Counted from the stretch's first letter, positions 32,991 through 41,836 are shown. The stretch: 42,800 bases of DNA from Alphaproteobacteria bacterium UBA6411 (GCA_002438565.1 DJPN01000008.1:1-42800); one strand, 5' to 3'. Made by a program: numbers and translations. Notes: generated by a model from the letters alone, not told the origin.

Positions 32991-34031
32991 TTAGTACATG
33001 GTGGACAGAATGTTGTGCAGCTTTTTGATTTCTTCCAAAGCGCGGCCCGTCCCCATGGCAACGCAAGTCAGCGGGTCTTCCGCAATCGAAACGGGCAGCC
33101 CCGTCGATTTGCGCAGAACACGGTCAAGATTCGCCAGCAGCGCGCCGCCGCCCGTCAAAACGATGCCTTTGTCCACGATATCCGCCGCCAGTTCGGGCGC
33201 GGTGTGTTCCAAAGCCACTTTGACGGCTTCGACGATTTGGCTGATGGGTTCGGCCAGACTTTCCGCGATTTGACGTTCGGAAATCGTCAGTTCTTTCGGC
33301 ACGCCGTTCATCAGGTCGCGGCCTTTGATTTCCATCGTGCGGCCTTCGCCCTGTTCCGGCGGGCAAGCGGATCCGATGGCTTTTTTGATGCGTTCGGCGG
33401 AACCTTCGCCGACCAGCAGGTTGTGGTTGCGGCGAATGTAGGAAATAATGGCTTCGTCCATTTTGTCGCCGCCGACGCGCACAGAACGCGCAAACACGAT
33501 GTCGCCCAACGCCAGAACCGCGACTTCGGTCGTGCCGCCGCCGATGTCGACAACCATCGACCCCGTCGGTTCGGTTACGGGCAACCCCGCACCGATAGCC
33601 GCCGCCATGGGTTCTTGAATCAAATACACCTTGCGCGCGCCCGCCGCTTCCGCGGATTCTTGAATGGCGCGCTGTTCAACGGCGGTAGAACCCGACGGAA
33701 CGCAGATGATAATCATCGGGGACACAAAGTTGCGGCGGTTGTGCGCTTTGTAAATGAAGTGTTTAATCATTTCCTCGGCGACTTCAAAATCCGCAATGAC
33801 GCCGTCGCGCAAAGGACGGACGGCGCGGATGGAACCGGGGGTGCGTCCCAACATCTGCTTGGCTTCGTCGCCGACCGCCAAAACCTGCTTTTTCCCTTTG
33901 TTTTCGGAAATCGCGACCACGGACGGTTCGTTCAGAACGATGCCGCGTCCCTTCACATAAACCAAAGTGTTTGCGGTTCCAAGGTCAATGGCCATATCCG
34001 CGGACAGCCATCCGGTCAGCTTTGAAAGCAT
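32991..34031 (-). CDS. mreB: Rod shape-determining protein MreB (bacterial actin)
   Basis: A 346-residue actin-fold ATPase. The N-terminus SADMAIDLGTANTLVYVKGRG holds the phosphate 1 loop, VVDIGGGTTEVAV is phosphate 2, and VLTGGGALLANLDRVL is the adenosine motif. It polymerises on the membrane and guides wall synthesis. First gene of the mreB-mreC-mreD-mrdA-rodA operon, with AAGGGGG before the ATG. Confidence 0.98.
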   Translation of the reverse strand: MLSKLTGWLSADMAIDLGTANTLVYVKGRGIVLNEPSVVAISENKGKKQVLAVGDEAKQMLGRTPGSIRAVRPLRDGVIADFEVAEEMIKHFIYKAHNRRNFVSPMIIICVPSGSTAVEQRAIQESAEAAGARKVYLIQEPMAAAIGAGLPVTEPTGSMVVDIGGGTTEVAVLALGDIVFARSVRVGGDKMDEAIISYIRRNHNLLVGEGSAERIKKAIGSACPPEQGEGRTMEIKGRDLMNGVPKELTISERQIAESLAEPISQIVEAVKVALEHTAPELAADIVDKGIVLTGGGALLANLDRVLRKSTGLPVSIAEDPLTCVAMGTGRALEEIKKLHNILSTMY

Positions 34032-34068
34032 TGTGCCCCCTTATATTCTAAAGTTTTATCCCGATTTG

Positions 34069-34089
34069 CATCCGTCGAAACGGCGGATG
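34069..34089. promoter_or_regulatory. Hairpin in the miaA-mreB gap
   Basis: Arms CATCCGTCG and CGGCGGATG flank a 3-base loop. Eight pairs are Watson-Crick and one is G-U on the plus strand (a mismatch on the minus strand). No T-run follows on the minus strand, so it is a poor terminator of miaA; it may lie in the mreB leader. Confidence 0.35.
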
Positions 34090-34102
34090 TCTTTGCTTTA
34101 AT

Positions 34103-35056
34103 TTAGCCCAAGAAGTGTAAAGCGTTGGTTAATATATCGTCCGTTTTCCGATTTATTGCAACAAAATCCGCGTGAAATCTGCGGCTGAACCACGTTATTT
34201 GTCTTTTTGCATAATTTCGGGTCATCTGCTGCGCGTGTTCGACGGCTTGCGCCCGCGATATCTCGCCTTTGAGCATCGCCGCGATTTCCGCAACGCCGAT
34301 AGCTTTCATTATCAAGGAATCCCGCGGCGGACGTTTGGCAAGCAACGCTTCGACCTCCGCTATCGCCGTCCCGTTCATCATAGTCAGAAAACGGTCGTTG
34401 CAGCGGCTGTAAAGCTCCGCGCGGCCGGGATTCAGAAAAATCGACCAAAAACGGGCATCAACCTGTTTTTGATACGGCTTTTTCTGCCAAACCGTAATGC
34501 TTTCGCCCGTTTGTTCCAGCACTTCCGCCGCGCGGACAATTCTTTGCGGGTCGGTAAAGGTGAAAGTCGGGTCTTTTTCCCGAAAATCGGCGGCGAATTT
34601 TTCAAAACCGATTTTTTCGATTTCCCCACGGATTTTCGCGCGGATTTCTGGCGCGGTTTCGGGAACGGGCGATATGCCGTCCGTCAGCGTTTGGAAGTAA
34701 AGCCCCGTGCCGCCGACGACAATCGGCGTTTTGCCGCTTTTCCAAATCCGCTCCAGCTCCGTCCTTGCCGCCTGCACCCACTTGACCGTGGAAAAAGCCG
34801 CGTCTGGCGGCAAAAACCCGTACAAGCAGTGCTCAATGCCGTTCATTTCCGCCTGCGTCGGGCGGGCAGTCAAAGTCGGCACGTCGGCGTACACCTGCAT
34901 GCTGTCGGCGTTGACAATCACGCCGCCGATTTTTTCCGCGATTTCCAATGCCAAGCCCGATTTGCCCGACGCCGTCGCCCCCGCGACAAGAATCGCTTTG
35001 TTTTCGGACGAATTTGCGCTACAACAAGCATTATCGTTTTCACAGGAGTATGTCAT
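34103..35056 (-). CDS. miaA: tRNA dimethylallyltransferase
   Basis: A 317-residue enzyme that adds a dimethylallyl group to A37 of tRNAs reading UNN codons. P-loop GATASGKS (about residues 26-33), NADSMQVYADVPTLTARP, VGGTGLYFQTLTDG, and RNYAKRQITWFSR near the C-terminus are all diagnostic. Its ATG occupies the same CATG as the start of the divergent DUF1015 gene, so its promoter must lie inside that gene. The cysteine-rich first 15 residues (SCENDNACC) look unusual and could indicate a later start, but no better start codon is seen. Confidence 0.93.
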   Translation of the reverse strand: MTYSCENDNACCSANSSENKAILVAGATASGKSGLALEIAEKIGGVIVNADSMQVYADVPTLTARPTQAEMNGIEHCLYGFLPPDAAFSTVKWVQAARTELERIWKSGKTPIVVGGTGLYFQTLTDGISPVPETAPEIRAKIRGEIEKIGFEKFAADFREKDPTFTFTDPQRIVRAAEVLEQTGESITVWQKKPYQKQVDARFWSIFLNPGRAELYSRCNDRFLTMMNGTAIAEVEALLAKRPPRDSLIMKAIGVAEIAAMLKGEISRAQAVEHAQQMTRNYAKRQITWFSRRFHADFVAINRKTDDILTNALHFLG

Positions 35057-36284
35057 GCCTTTGTTCCGTCCCTTTAAAGCCGTCCGTCCCGTTCCCGCTT
35101 TCGCGCAGGAAGTCGCCGCGCCCCCTTACGACGTTTTGAACGCCGAGGAAGCCCGCCAAAAGGCTAACGGAAAACCGTACTCTTTTCTACATATTTCTAA
35201 AGCGGAAATTGATTTGCCCGAAGACACCGATCCGTATTCGCCCGCCGTTTACGCCAAATCCGCCGAAAATTACCGCGCTTTGCTGGAAAAAGGCGTCTTG
35301 AAGCAGGATGGAAAGCCCTGCTATTACGTTTACCGCGCGATTATGGGCGACCACGTCCAAACGGGACTGGCGGTCGCGGCAAGCGTTGCCGAATACGACA
35401 AAAACCGCATCCGCCGCCACGAATTCACCCGCATCGACAAAGAGGATGACCGCGTGCGCCAAATCGACGCTTTGAACGCGCAAACGGGTCCCGCTTTGCT
35501 GGCATACAAACAAATTCCCGAAATCGATGCGATTATCAAAAAAACGGTTAAAGCCGCCCCCGCTTACGAAATCACGGGCGACCATGCCATTCGCCACGCT
35601 TTGTGGGTAATTGACGACGACGCGGACATCGCCGCGATTACCGCCGCTTTCGACAAGCAGGACGTCGTTTATATCGCCGACGGACATCACCGTTCCGCCG
35701 CCGCTTCCCGTGTTGCGAAAGCGCGCGCCAAAACCAACCCGCATCCTACGGGAAACGAAGATTACAATTACTTTTTGGCGGTGGCGTTTCCGATTTCCGA
35801 AATGAAAATTCTGGATTACAACCGCGTTGTCAAAGACTTGAACGGCTTGACCGAACAAGAGTTTTTAAAAAGCTTGAATGAAAACTTTGCGGTTTCTTTG
35901 GTTAATCAAGCAAAACCGTCCGAAAAAGGGATGTTCGGCATGTATTTGGCGGGACAGTGGTACGAACTGAAAACCAAGCATGCCGCGCCCGCCGATCCCG
36001 TCAAAGCGTTGGATGTCAGCATCCTGTCCGATTTGGTATTGACGCCGCTGTTGGGAATCAAAGATCCGCGCGCCGACAAGCGCATTGACTTCGTCGGCGG
36101 CATGCGCGGGTTGAAAGAATTGGAAAAGCGCGTGAACAGCGGTGAAATGGCTGTCGCGTTCGCGCTTTATCCGACACAGATGACGGAATTGACCGCCGTT
36201 GCGGATTCGGGACAGGTCATGCCCCCGAAATCGACGTGGTTTGAACCGAAGCTGGTCGACGGTCTGGTGTCCAATCCACTTTAA
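35055..36284 (+). CDS. DUF1015 family protein
   Basis: A 409-residue cytoplasmic protein of the DUF1015 family (PF06245): N-terminus FRPFKAVRPVPAFAQEVAAPPYDVL, a central IADGHHRSAAASRVAKAR motif and VMPPKSTWFEPKLVDGLV at the C-terminus. The conserved DGHHR resembles motifs of ParB/SerK-like nucleotide-using enzymes, but the activity of bacterial members is not established, so I assign none. AGGAG precedes the ATG and lies inside miaA. The stop shares TTAA with the convergent acyltransferase gene. Confidence 0.85.
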   Translation: MPLFRPFKAVRPVPAFAQEVAAPPYDVLNAEEARQKANGKPYSFLHISKAEIDLPEDTDPYSPAVYAKSAENYRALLEKGVLKQDGKPCYYVYRAIMGDHVQTGLAVAASVAEYDKNRIRRHEFTRIDKEDDRVRQIDALNAQTGPALLAYKQIPEIDAIIKKTVKAAPAYEITGDHAIRHALWVIDDDADIAAITAAFDKQDVVYIADGHHRSAAASRVAKARAKTNPHPTGNEDYNYFLAVAFPISEMKILDYNRVVKDLNGLTEQEFLKSLNENFAVSLVNQAKPSEKGMFGMYLAGQWYELKTKHAAPADPVKALDVSILSDLVLTPLLGIKDPRADKRIDFVGGMRGLKELEKRVNSGEMAVAFALYPTQMTELTAVADSGQVMPPKSTWFEPKLVDGLVSNPL

Positions 36285-37678
36285 AAACGGAAATAGATGA
36301 ACGGGTTGTAGGTTGACGCGGCAATCGCGCCCCACGACAGCAGGAACAAAAACATCAATCCCAGATTGACGGCGGAGCGAAGCCAGACTTTGCCCGCCGA
36401 AAAATCCAGCACTTTCGCAAACAGCGGCATGGACAACAGAACGGCAACGGCGGCGGTTGCATATTCCTGCGTATCCGCGTAATAGCGCAAACCGTACAGC
36501 ATGGTTGACGGCGCGCCGAAACCGAACATCTTTTTCAGATATTCCCACGCGTACGCCATTGTATCGGCGCGGAACATCACCCAGCCGACAATCACGACAA
36601 ACAAGGCGTAAATATGCTGAACGCAACGCACAACGGGGCTTTGTTTATCCTTGTGCCAGCCCGTCAGTTTTTCAAACACGATGAAAAAGCCGTGCCACAG
36701 CCCCCAGAAAATGAAATTCCAGCTTGCCCCGTGCCAAAAGCCCGTCGCCAGAAACACCACCAACAGGTTAAAATAATTGCGCGGCTTTGAAACGCGGTTT
36801 CCGCCCAGCGGAATATACAGATATTGCTTGAACCACGTCGACAGCGAAATGTGCCACCGCCGCCAAAATTCCGTAATCGATTTGGAAATATACGGATAAT
36901 TGAAGTTTTCGGGAATGTGGAAGCCGAAAACCAGCGACAGGCCGATTGCCATATCCGAATATCCCGAAAAATCGAAAAAGATTTGGAACGCATAGGCCGC
37001 CGCCCCTATCCACGCCGTCAAGATGTCAAAATCCGAAACAGGCAGGGAAAACACTTTGTCGGCGACCGCCCCCATCGTGTTGGCTATCAGCATTTTTTTC
37101 GCCAAACCGATGATGAACCGTTGAAAACCTCTGACCGCTTTTTCCGCCGTTTCCGTTCTGCCGTCGATTTGATCGGCAATGTCGTGGTATTTGACAATCG
37201 GCCCTGCAATCAGCGGCGGAAACAAAGCGATATACAGCCCCAGTTTCAACAGGTTGCTTTGCGCGCGCACTTCGCCGCGATAAACGTCGACAACGTAAGA
37301 CATCGCTTGAAACGTATAAAACGAAATGCCGACGGGCAGGACGATTTTCAGCAGGTTAAAGTGCGTTCCGAACGCTTCGTTAATATTTTCAATAACGAAA
37401 TCCGTGTACTTGAAGTAGAACAAAAACGCCAAATTCAGTATCAGAGTTACGGCAACAGCCGTTTTTTTGCGGCGCATCCGTTCCACACACAGCGCCCCCG
37501 CCCAGTTCAGCAGAATCGAAATCAGCATAATCGGCAGATAGCGCGGTTCGCCCCAGCCGTAAAAAACAATGCTGGCGAACAGCAGCCAGCCGTTGCGGTA
37601 TTTTTCCTTCAGCAAAAAATAAACGGCGCAAACAACCGGCAGAAACATGAAAATAAAGGTCATGGATGAAAAAAGCAT
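36281..37678 (-). CDS. MBOAT-family O-acyltransferase (AlgI-like)
   Basis: A 465-residue polytopic membrane protein. MLFSSMTFIFMFLPVV at the start, the FFDFSGYSDMAIGLSLVFGF segment, EFWRRWHISLSTWFKQYLYIPLGGNR and the catalytic histidine in ATGFWHGASWNFIFWG are typical of AlgI/DltB-type acyltransferases. Such proteins pass acetyl groups across the membrane to an SGNH partner that acetylates a surface polysaccharide. The AlgJ-like gene lies 9 bases upstream. The modified polymer is not identified here. Confidence 0.92.
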   Translation of the reverse strand: MLFSSMTFIFMFLPVVCAVYFLLKEKYRNGWLLFASIVFYGWGEPRYLPIMLISILLNWAGALCVERMRRKKTAVAVTLILNLAFLFYFKYTDFVIENINEAFGTHFNLLKIVLPVGISFYTFQAMSYVVDVYRGEVRAQSNLLKLGLYIALFPPLIAGPIVKYHDIADQIDGRTETAEKAVRGFQRFIIGLAKKMLIANTMGAVADKVFSLPVSDFDILTAWIGAAAYAFQIFFDFSGYSDMAIGLSLVFGFHIPENFNYPYISKSITEFWRRWHISLSTWFKQYLYIPLGGNRVSKPRNYFNLLVVFLATGFWHGASWNFIFWGLWHGFFIVFEKLTGWHKDKQSPVVRCVQHIYALFVVIVGWVMFRADTMAYAWEYLKKMFGFGAPSTMLYGLRYYADTQEYATAAVAVLLSMPLFAKVLDFSAGKVWLRSAVNLGLMFLFLLSWGAIAASTYNPFIYFRF

Positions 37679-37687
37679 GGCAAATCC

Positions 37688-38779
37688 TCAGTTCTTTTCG
37701 TGCATTTCGGCTAATAGCGGAACGCCGCGTTCGACTTTTTCCAAAATGATGACGTCGTACTGCTTCAGTTCGGACGGGTCGATATCTTTAATGTTATGAT
37801 GCCAATATAATTTCACTTCATTGAACGTTTCCGCCAGATACGGTCGCAAAGCTTCTGTAAACGAATCCCTAAACACAATCGCTTTGCCTTTTTTGTTCGG
37901 ATTCGTGCAAAGAAAATTGTTGTTGCCAAGCGTTGTTTTTCCAATCGTTTTGCATTGACCGGAAAGCGGCGTTGCAATCGTCGGATATTTTATGCCGGAA
38001 TAAACGGATTTTTTCAACCGTATCATCGATGAAATGTCACCATTGCCCCCCCCACTTACTTTAGGTTGAAAGTCAACCTTAACGGGAGCTTCCCCAACAG
38101 CTTGCATCATTTCCTTATACGCCAGATACGCCCCCAAATCGTCCCAATGCGTATCATCCTTGTAATACAGCAGGCCTTTGTCTTTGTTGGCTTTGATGAC
38201 ATCCAGCGGATAAACTGCGCGCACGTCGGAATGAAGTTTTAAATAATCCAGCAGCTGAGCCGTGCGGCTTTCGGAATCGGGACGCTGTTTTTTGTATTTT
38301 TCGGAAAAGAATTCGCCGTACGCTTTGTTTTTGTCAGGGCCGATTAAAAACACGAACCGCTGATTGTTTTGTTTGGCGAAATTTTGAATATCGTTCAAAT
38401 TCGCGGTGATTTTTTCCAGTTCGTCTTGCGATAAAAACGTTGCGTTTTGATAATTGGAAACGGAATTGTCCCCTTTGTAAAAGGCCCAATCGTCCTTGCC
38501 GATTAACGCTTTTTGGTTTTCATCCGACGACAGCGAATAACGGTATTTGTCAAACAAGTGAATAATCTGTTTGCGCAAAAAGAATCTGTCGTCAAACCAC
38601 GAGTCAAAGTTTTTACCGTACGCCGCGTTAATTCCGTTTTCCGTCATCAGCGTCGGAAACACGGCCAGCCTGCGTTTTTCCCTTTTGGAAAATTCGGCTT
38701 GGTTAATGTGCAACATAGGAACAAACAGCAGGATTCCGAAAACAATCAAAAAAATCCTGTCGGGCAAATTCATTTTCAT
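37688..38779 (-). CDS. AlgJ/AlgX-like SGNH-fold acetyltransferase
   Basis: A 363-residue protein with an N-terminal hydrophobic anchor (IFLIVFGILLFVPML). The catalytic-like Asp-x-His lies at residues 209-211 in YKDDTHWDDLGAYLAY, and the serine at about 306 in IVFRDSFTEALRPYLAETF, as in AlgJ/AlgX/DHHW proteins. It probably transfers acetyl groups, delivered by the neighbouring MBOAT protein, onto an extracellular polysaccharide. A run of eight G on the coding strand (codons 243-245) lies between the two catalytic elements and could cause slippage. The small gene upstream ends 4 bases before its start. Confidence 0.85.
   Translation of the reverse strand: MKMNLPDRIFLIVFGILLFVPMLHINQAEFSKREKRRLAVFPTLMTENGINAAYGKNFDSWFDDRFFLRKQIIHLFDKYRYSLSSDENQKALIGKDDWAFYKGDNSVSNYQNATFLSQDELEKITANLNDIQNFAKQNNQRFVFLIGPDKNKAYGEFFSEKYKKQRPDSESRTAQLLDYLKLHSDVRAVYPLDVIKANKDKGLLYYKDDTHWDDLGAYLAYKEMMQAVGEAPVKVDFQPKVSGGGNGDISSMIRLKKSVYSGIKYPTIATPLSGQCKTIGKTTLGNNNFLCTNPNKKGKAIVFRDSFTEALRPYLAETFNEVKLYWHHNIKDIDPSELKQYDVIILEKVERGVPLLAEMHEKN
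38046..38053. repeat. Homopolymer tract, C8 on plus / G8 on coding strand
   Basis: Eight consecutive C on the plus strand read as GGG GGG GGC with the adjoining base on the coding strand (Gly243-Gly245 of the AlgJ-like gene). With eight Gs the frame is open. Gain or loss of one base would end the protein before its catalytic serine. I noticed no other G/C run this long in the window. Confidence 0.9.
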
Positions 38780-38783
38780 TCAA

Positions 38784-39089
38784 TCAATCTTTTTTCAACA
38801 GACCCGAATCGACGGCTTTGAGCATAACGGCGATATCGCGCCATTTTTCAACGGGATTTTTGGCATCGTCCAAAACGTCAATGCCTTTTTCGCGGCAATA
38901 GGCGATTGTCGCGTCTTCATCGGCGTCAAAGACTTCCTGCCACAATTTTTCATATTCGGGGCGGGTATAGTCGGGCGACGCGCCGAACAGCCGTGTTACG
39001 ACGTCCTCAGCGACAACATCGGGATTTTCGGCCAAATCCGCTTTGGTCGGAACATAATCAACGGCGCGAATGACGGTTTGTGTTTGCAT
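38784..39089 (-). CDS. Small acidic protein of unknown function
   Basis: A 101-residue soluble, acidic protein without signal peptide or membrane helix. Segments such as RPEYEKLWQEVFDADEDATIAYC and NPVEKWRDIAVMLKAV suggest helices. I do not recognise a family. A good AAGGAG ribosome binding site precedes the ATG. It is 4 bases from the AlgJ-like gene and divergent from purB, so it is the first gene of the acetylation operon and may be related to it. Confidence 0.7.
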   Translation of the reverse strand: MQTQTVIRAVDYVPTKADLAENPDVVAEDVVTRLFGASPDYTRPEYEKLWQEVFDADEDATIAYCREKGIDVLDDAKNPVEKWRDIAVMLKAVDSGLLKKD

Positions 39090-39108
39090 TTTTTTCTCCT
39101 TCAGTCAT

Positions 39109-39126
39109 ATTACATTGTATTGTAAT
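39109..39126. promoter_or_regulatory. Inverted repeat in the purB divergent region
   Basis: Perfect 6-base arms ATTACA and TGTAAT with a 6-base spacer lie in the 69-base gap between two divergent start codons. The site is AT-rich and overlaps possible -10 elements in both directions, so it could be an operator or simply part of the promoters. Confidence 0.35.
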
Positions 39127-39158
39127 CATTTTTAAAACTCGGTTAAAGGAAAAAAACA

Positions 39159-40451
39159 ATGATTCCCCGTTACTCGCGCCCCGAAATGGCAAAAATCTGG
39201 TCGGACGAAAACAAATTTCAAACTTGGTTCGAAATCGAAGCGTGCGCGTGCGAAGCCCTTGCGAAGCTTGGAAAAATCCCGCAAAAAGCCGTTGCCGACA
39301 TCCGCGCCAAGGGCAAATTCGACCCCAAGCGCATTGACGAAATCGAAGCCGAAGTCAAACACGACGTCATCGCTTTTCTGACCAACGTCGGCGAAAACGT
39401 CGGCGAAAGCGCGCGTTATATGCATCAGGGCATGACGTCTTCGGACGTTTTGGACACGTCGTTCAACATGCGGCTGACCCAATCGGCGGACATTCTGCTC
39501 AAAGACATGGACAGACTGCTGGCGGCTTTGAAAAAACGCGCCGAGGAACACAAATTCACGCTGTGCATCGGGCGCAGCCACGGCATCCACGCAGAACCGA
39601 CAACGTTCGGGCTGAAGATGCTGGGATTTTACGCTGAATTCGAGCGTAACAAACACCGCTTGGAACTGGCGCGCAAGGAAGTTTCGACCTGCGCGATTTC
39701 GGGCGCGGTCGGCACGTTCGCGACCATTGACCCGCGCGTCGAGCAATATGTTGCGGACAAACTGGGCTTGACCCCCGAACCCGTTTCGACTCAAGTCATT
39801 CCCCGCGACCGCTACGCCGTTTTGTTCACGACCGTCGGCGTCGTCGCGTCGTCGATTGAACGGCTGGCGATTGAAATCCGCCACTTGCAGCGCACCGAAG
39901 TCCGCGAAGCCGAAGAATACTTTTCCGCGGGGCAAAAGGGATCGTCCGCCATGCCGCACAAACGCAACCCCGTTTTGTCCGAAAATCTGACGGGATTGGC
40001 GCGGCTGCTGCGTTCTTATTCCATTCCCGCAATGGAAAACGTCGCGTTGTGGCACGAACGCGACATTTCCCATTCGTCGAACGAACGCATCATCGCCCCC
40101 GACGCGATGATAGGTTTGGATTTCTGCTTGAACCGCTTGGCGGGCATCATTGAAAAGCTGCTGGTCTATCCCGAAAATATGCTGGCGAACCTGAACCGGC
40201 TGAAAGGCTTGATTTATTCGCAGCGCGTGATGCTGGCGTTGGTGGACAAGGGTATGAAACGCGAAGACGCGTACAAACTGGCGCAGCGCAACGCGATGAA
40301 AGTCTGGGCGGGCGAAGGTTCGTTCCAAGACCTGCTGGAATCCGACGCCGACGTGATGGCCGCGATTACGAAAGAAGAACTGGAATCCCTGTTCGACACG
40401 TCGTTTTACACGCGCCAGATCGACTTTATTTTCAAAAAGGTTTTCGGATAA
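39159..40451 (+). CDS. purB: Adenylosuccinate lyase
   Basis: A 430-residue fumarase/aspartase-superfamily enzyme that acts twice in purine synthesis, cleaving SAICAR and adenylosuccinate. The N-terminus IPRYSRPEMAKIWS, MHQGMTSSDVLDTS, GRSHGIHAEPTTFG with the catalytic histidine and the signature SSAMPHKRNPVLSENL are visible. Length matches the short bacterial type. AAAGGAAAAA precedes the ATG. Followed by a hairpin. Confidence 0.98.
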   Translation: MIPRYSRPEMAKIWSDENKFQTWFEIEACACEALAKLGKIPQKAVADIRAKGKFDPKRIDEIEAEVKHDVIAFLTNVGENVGESARYMHQGMTSSDVLDTSFNMRLTQSADILLKDMDRLLAALKKRAEEHKFTLCIGRSHGIHAEPTTFGLKMLGFYAEFERNKHRLELARKEVSTCAISGAVGTFATIDPRVEQYVADKLGLTPEPVSTQVIPRDRYAVLFTTVGVVASSIERLAIEIRHLQRTEVREAEEYFSAGQKGSSAMPHKRNPVLSENLTGLARLLRSYSIPAMENVALWHERDISHSSNERIIAPDAMIGLDFCLNRLAGIIEKLLVYPENMLANLNRLKGLIYSQRVMLALVDKGMKREDAYKLAQRNAMKVWAGEGSFQDLLESDADVMAAITKEELESLFDTSFYTRQIDFIFKKVFG

Positions 40452-40457
40452 TTACAA

Positions 40458-40483
40458 AAGGACTCGGAATTATCCGAGTCCTT
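40458..40483. terminator. Strong hairpin between purB and the methyltransferase gene
   Basis: Perfect 11-base arms AAGGACTCGGA / TCCGAGTCCTT with a 4-base loop, 7 bases after the purB stop. On the minus strand the stem runs into TTTTG, on the plus strand only two Ts follow. Probably stops transcription from both convergent genes, better from the methyltransferase side. Confidence 0.65.
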
Positions 40484-40541
40484 ACCACATCGTTAAGGTT
40501 GAGCTGTCTTTTTGAAAATCACGTAAAAGAAAGACATCCCT

Positions 40542-41807
40542 TTAAAAATCAAATGAAATTTGTTTATTCATCGGATCAAAATCGATTTGATCTTTATAAA
40601 CCTCAACGTTTTCAAGATATATGTTCTTCTGAAGCATAGCAATTACACAATTTCCGACATGATACCCTAGATTTACAGGAACGGCATTTCCAATTTGCTT
40701 ATATTTTGATGTCATCGTTCCTTGAAAATCCCAAGTATCCGGAAAAGTTTGTATCCGAGCATATTCTCTAACAGACAAAGGCCGTGTTTCCGAAGGATGA
40801 CAACGTTCTGTTTGTTTTTGAGCAGGAGCGCAGGTTAATGTCAAACTTGGCTCATCCCAAGCCAATCGCCTTGCCATCCCTGTTTTACCGCCTCCCAAAT
40901 AAAAAGAACCGCGCATATATTCTTTTTGAATTTCTAATGGCAAATCACGCCAATATCCTCCTTCTGGAACCATATCTAAAATTTCTTTTTTTCTTTTAGG
41001 ATATTGTTGCCCCTCAGATTGAGGACAATCCTTTAAAGCTTCTCTGAGAGAAACCGTATAGTTGCGTTCCTTTGGAAATATAAAAGGACAATCAAAATCA
41101 TTTCTTATGGCTTCAATTATTAATCGCTCTCTTTTTTGAGGAACATCAAGATATTGCGCCCTCAAAACTTTAAAATAAACCCGATATCCCAATTCTCTCA
41201 AAACAGAGAGCATTGTTTTTAATGTGTTTCCATTATCATGCGTCAACAGGCCTCGAACATTTTCACCTATTGCAATTTTAGGTTTTGTTTCTTTTATACA
41301 ACGGGCAAATTCAAAAAAAAGCGTTCCCCTTGTATCTTCAAAACCAAGACTTTTTCCTGCATAACTAAAAGCTTGGCAAGGAAAGCCTGCCTGAACGACA
41401 TCCACTTTACCTTTATATGAAGAAAAATCAATTAAATGAACATCTCCTTCAATAATATTAGTTTCAGGAGAAAAATTACTGCGAAGAGTTTTGCAACAAT
41501 TTTTATCAAATTCATTAAGTAATATATGATTTAATCCTGCATTTTCAAATCCTAAAGCCGTTCCTCCTGCGCCCGCAAAAAGTTCAATTCCAAAAAATGA
41601 TGTTTTTTTATCATTTTTTAGAACATAAAAGCCTGAATTTTTTTTATTATTTAATTTAAAAATTAAATCCTCAATATCTTCAATGCTAAAAATTCTATAA
41701 TTATTTGAATCTCTTTTTGATTTAACAAGGCCTTTTTTATCCCACCGCCTGATTGTATCAATAGAAACATTCAGTTTTTTGCTAACTTCATTGACAGTAT
41801 AATACAT
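40542..41807 (-). CDS. DNA cytosine-5 methyltransferase with N-terminal MerR-like DNA-binding domain
   Basis: A 421-residue type II modification enzyme. Residues 1-50 form a MerR-like helix-turn-helix (YYTVNEVSKKLNVSIDTIRRWDKKG). The C5-methyltransferase motifs follow: FAGAGGTALGFENAG (motif I), GFPCQAFSYAG with the catalytic cysteine near 144 (IV), GENVRG (VI), QKRERL (VIII) and KQIGNAVPVNLG (X); the target-recognition region lies at about 235-345. The ATG at 41807 has AAGGAG six bases upstream; a TTG at 41813 is an alternative. Codons are far more AT-rich than in neighbours. With the upstream endonuclease it makes a restriction-modification pair; the predicted site GGNCC is an inference from the endonuclease family. 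Confidence 0.92.
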   Translation of the reverse strand: MYYTVNEVSKKLNVSIDTIRRWDKKGLVKSKRDSNNYRIFSIEDIEDLIFKLNNKKNSGFYVLKNDKKTSFFGIELFAGAGGTALGFENAGLNHILLNEFDKNCCKTLRSNFSPETNIIEGDVHLIDFSSYKGKVDVVQAGFPCQAFSYAGKSLGFEDTRGTLFFEFARCIKETKPKIAIGENVRGLLTHDNGNTLKTMLSVLRELGYRVYFKVLRAQYLDVPQKRERLIIEAIRNDFDCPFIFPKERNYTVSLREALKDCPQSEGQQYPKRKKEILDMVPEGGYWRDLPLEIQKEYMRGSFYLGGGKTGMARRLAWDEPSLTLTCAPAQKQTERCHPSETRPLSVREYARIQTFPDTWDFQGTMTSKYKQIGNAVPVNLGYHVGNCVIAMLQKNIYLENVEVYKDQIDFDPMNKQISFDF

Positions 41808-41836
41808 CAGCAACTCCTTATTCTTTTTATTAAGGA

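Noticed and set aside
40774..40999. Plus-strand open frame across the methyltransferase gene
   Set aside because: It is antisense to conserved methyltransferase motifs and has no ribosome binding site.
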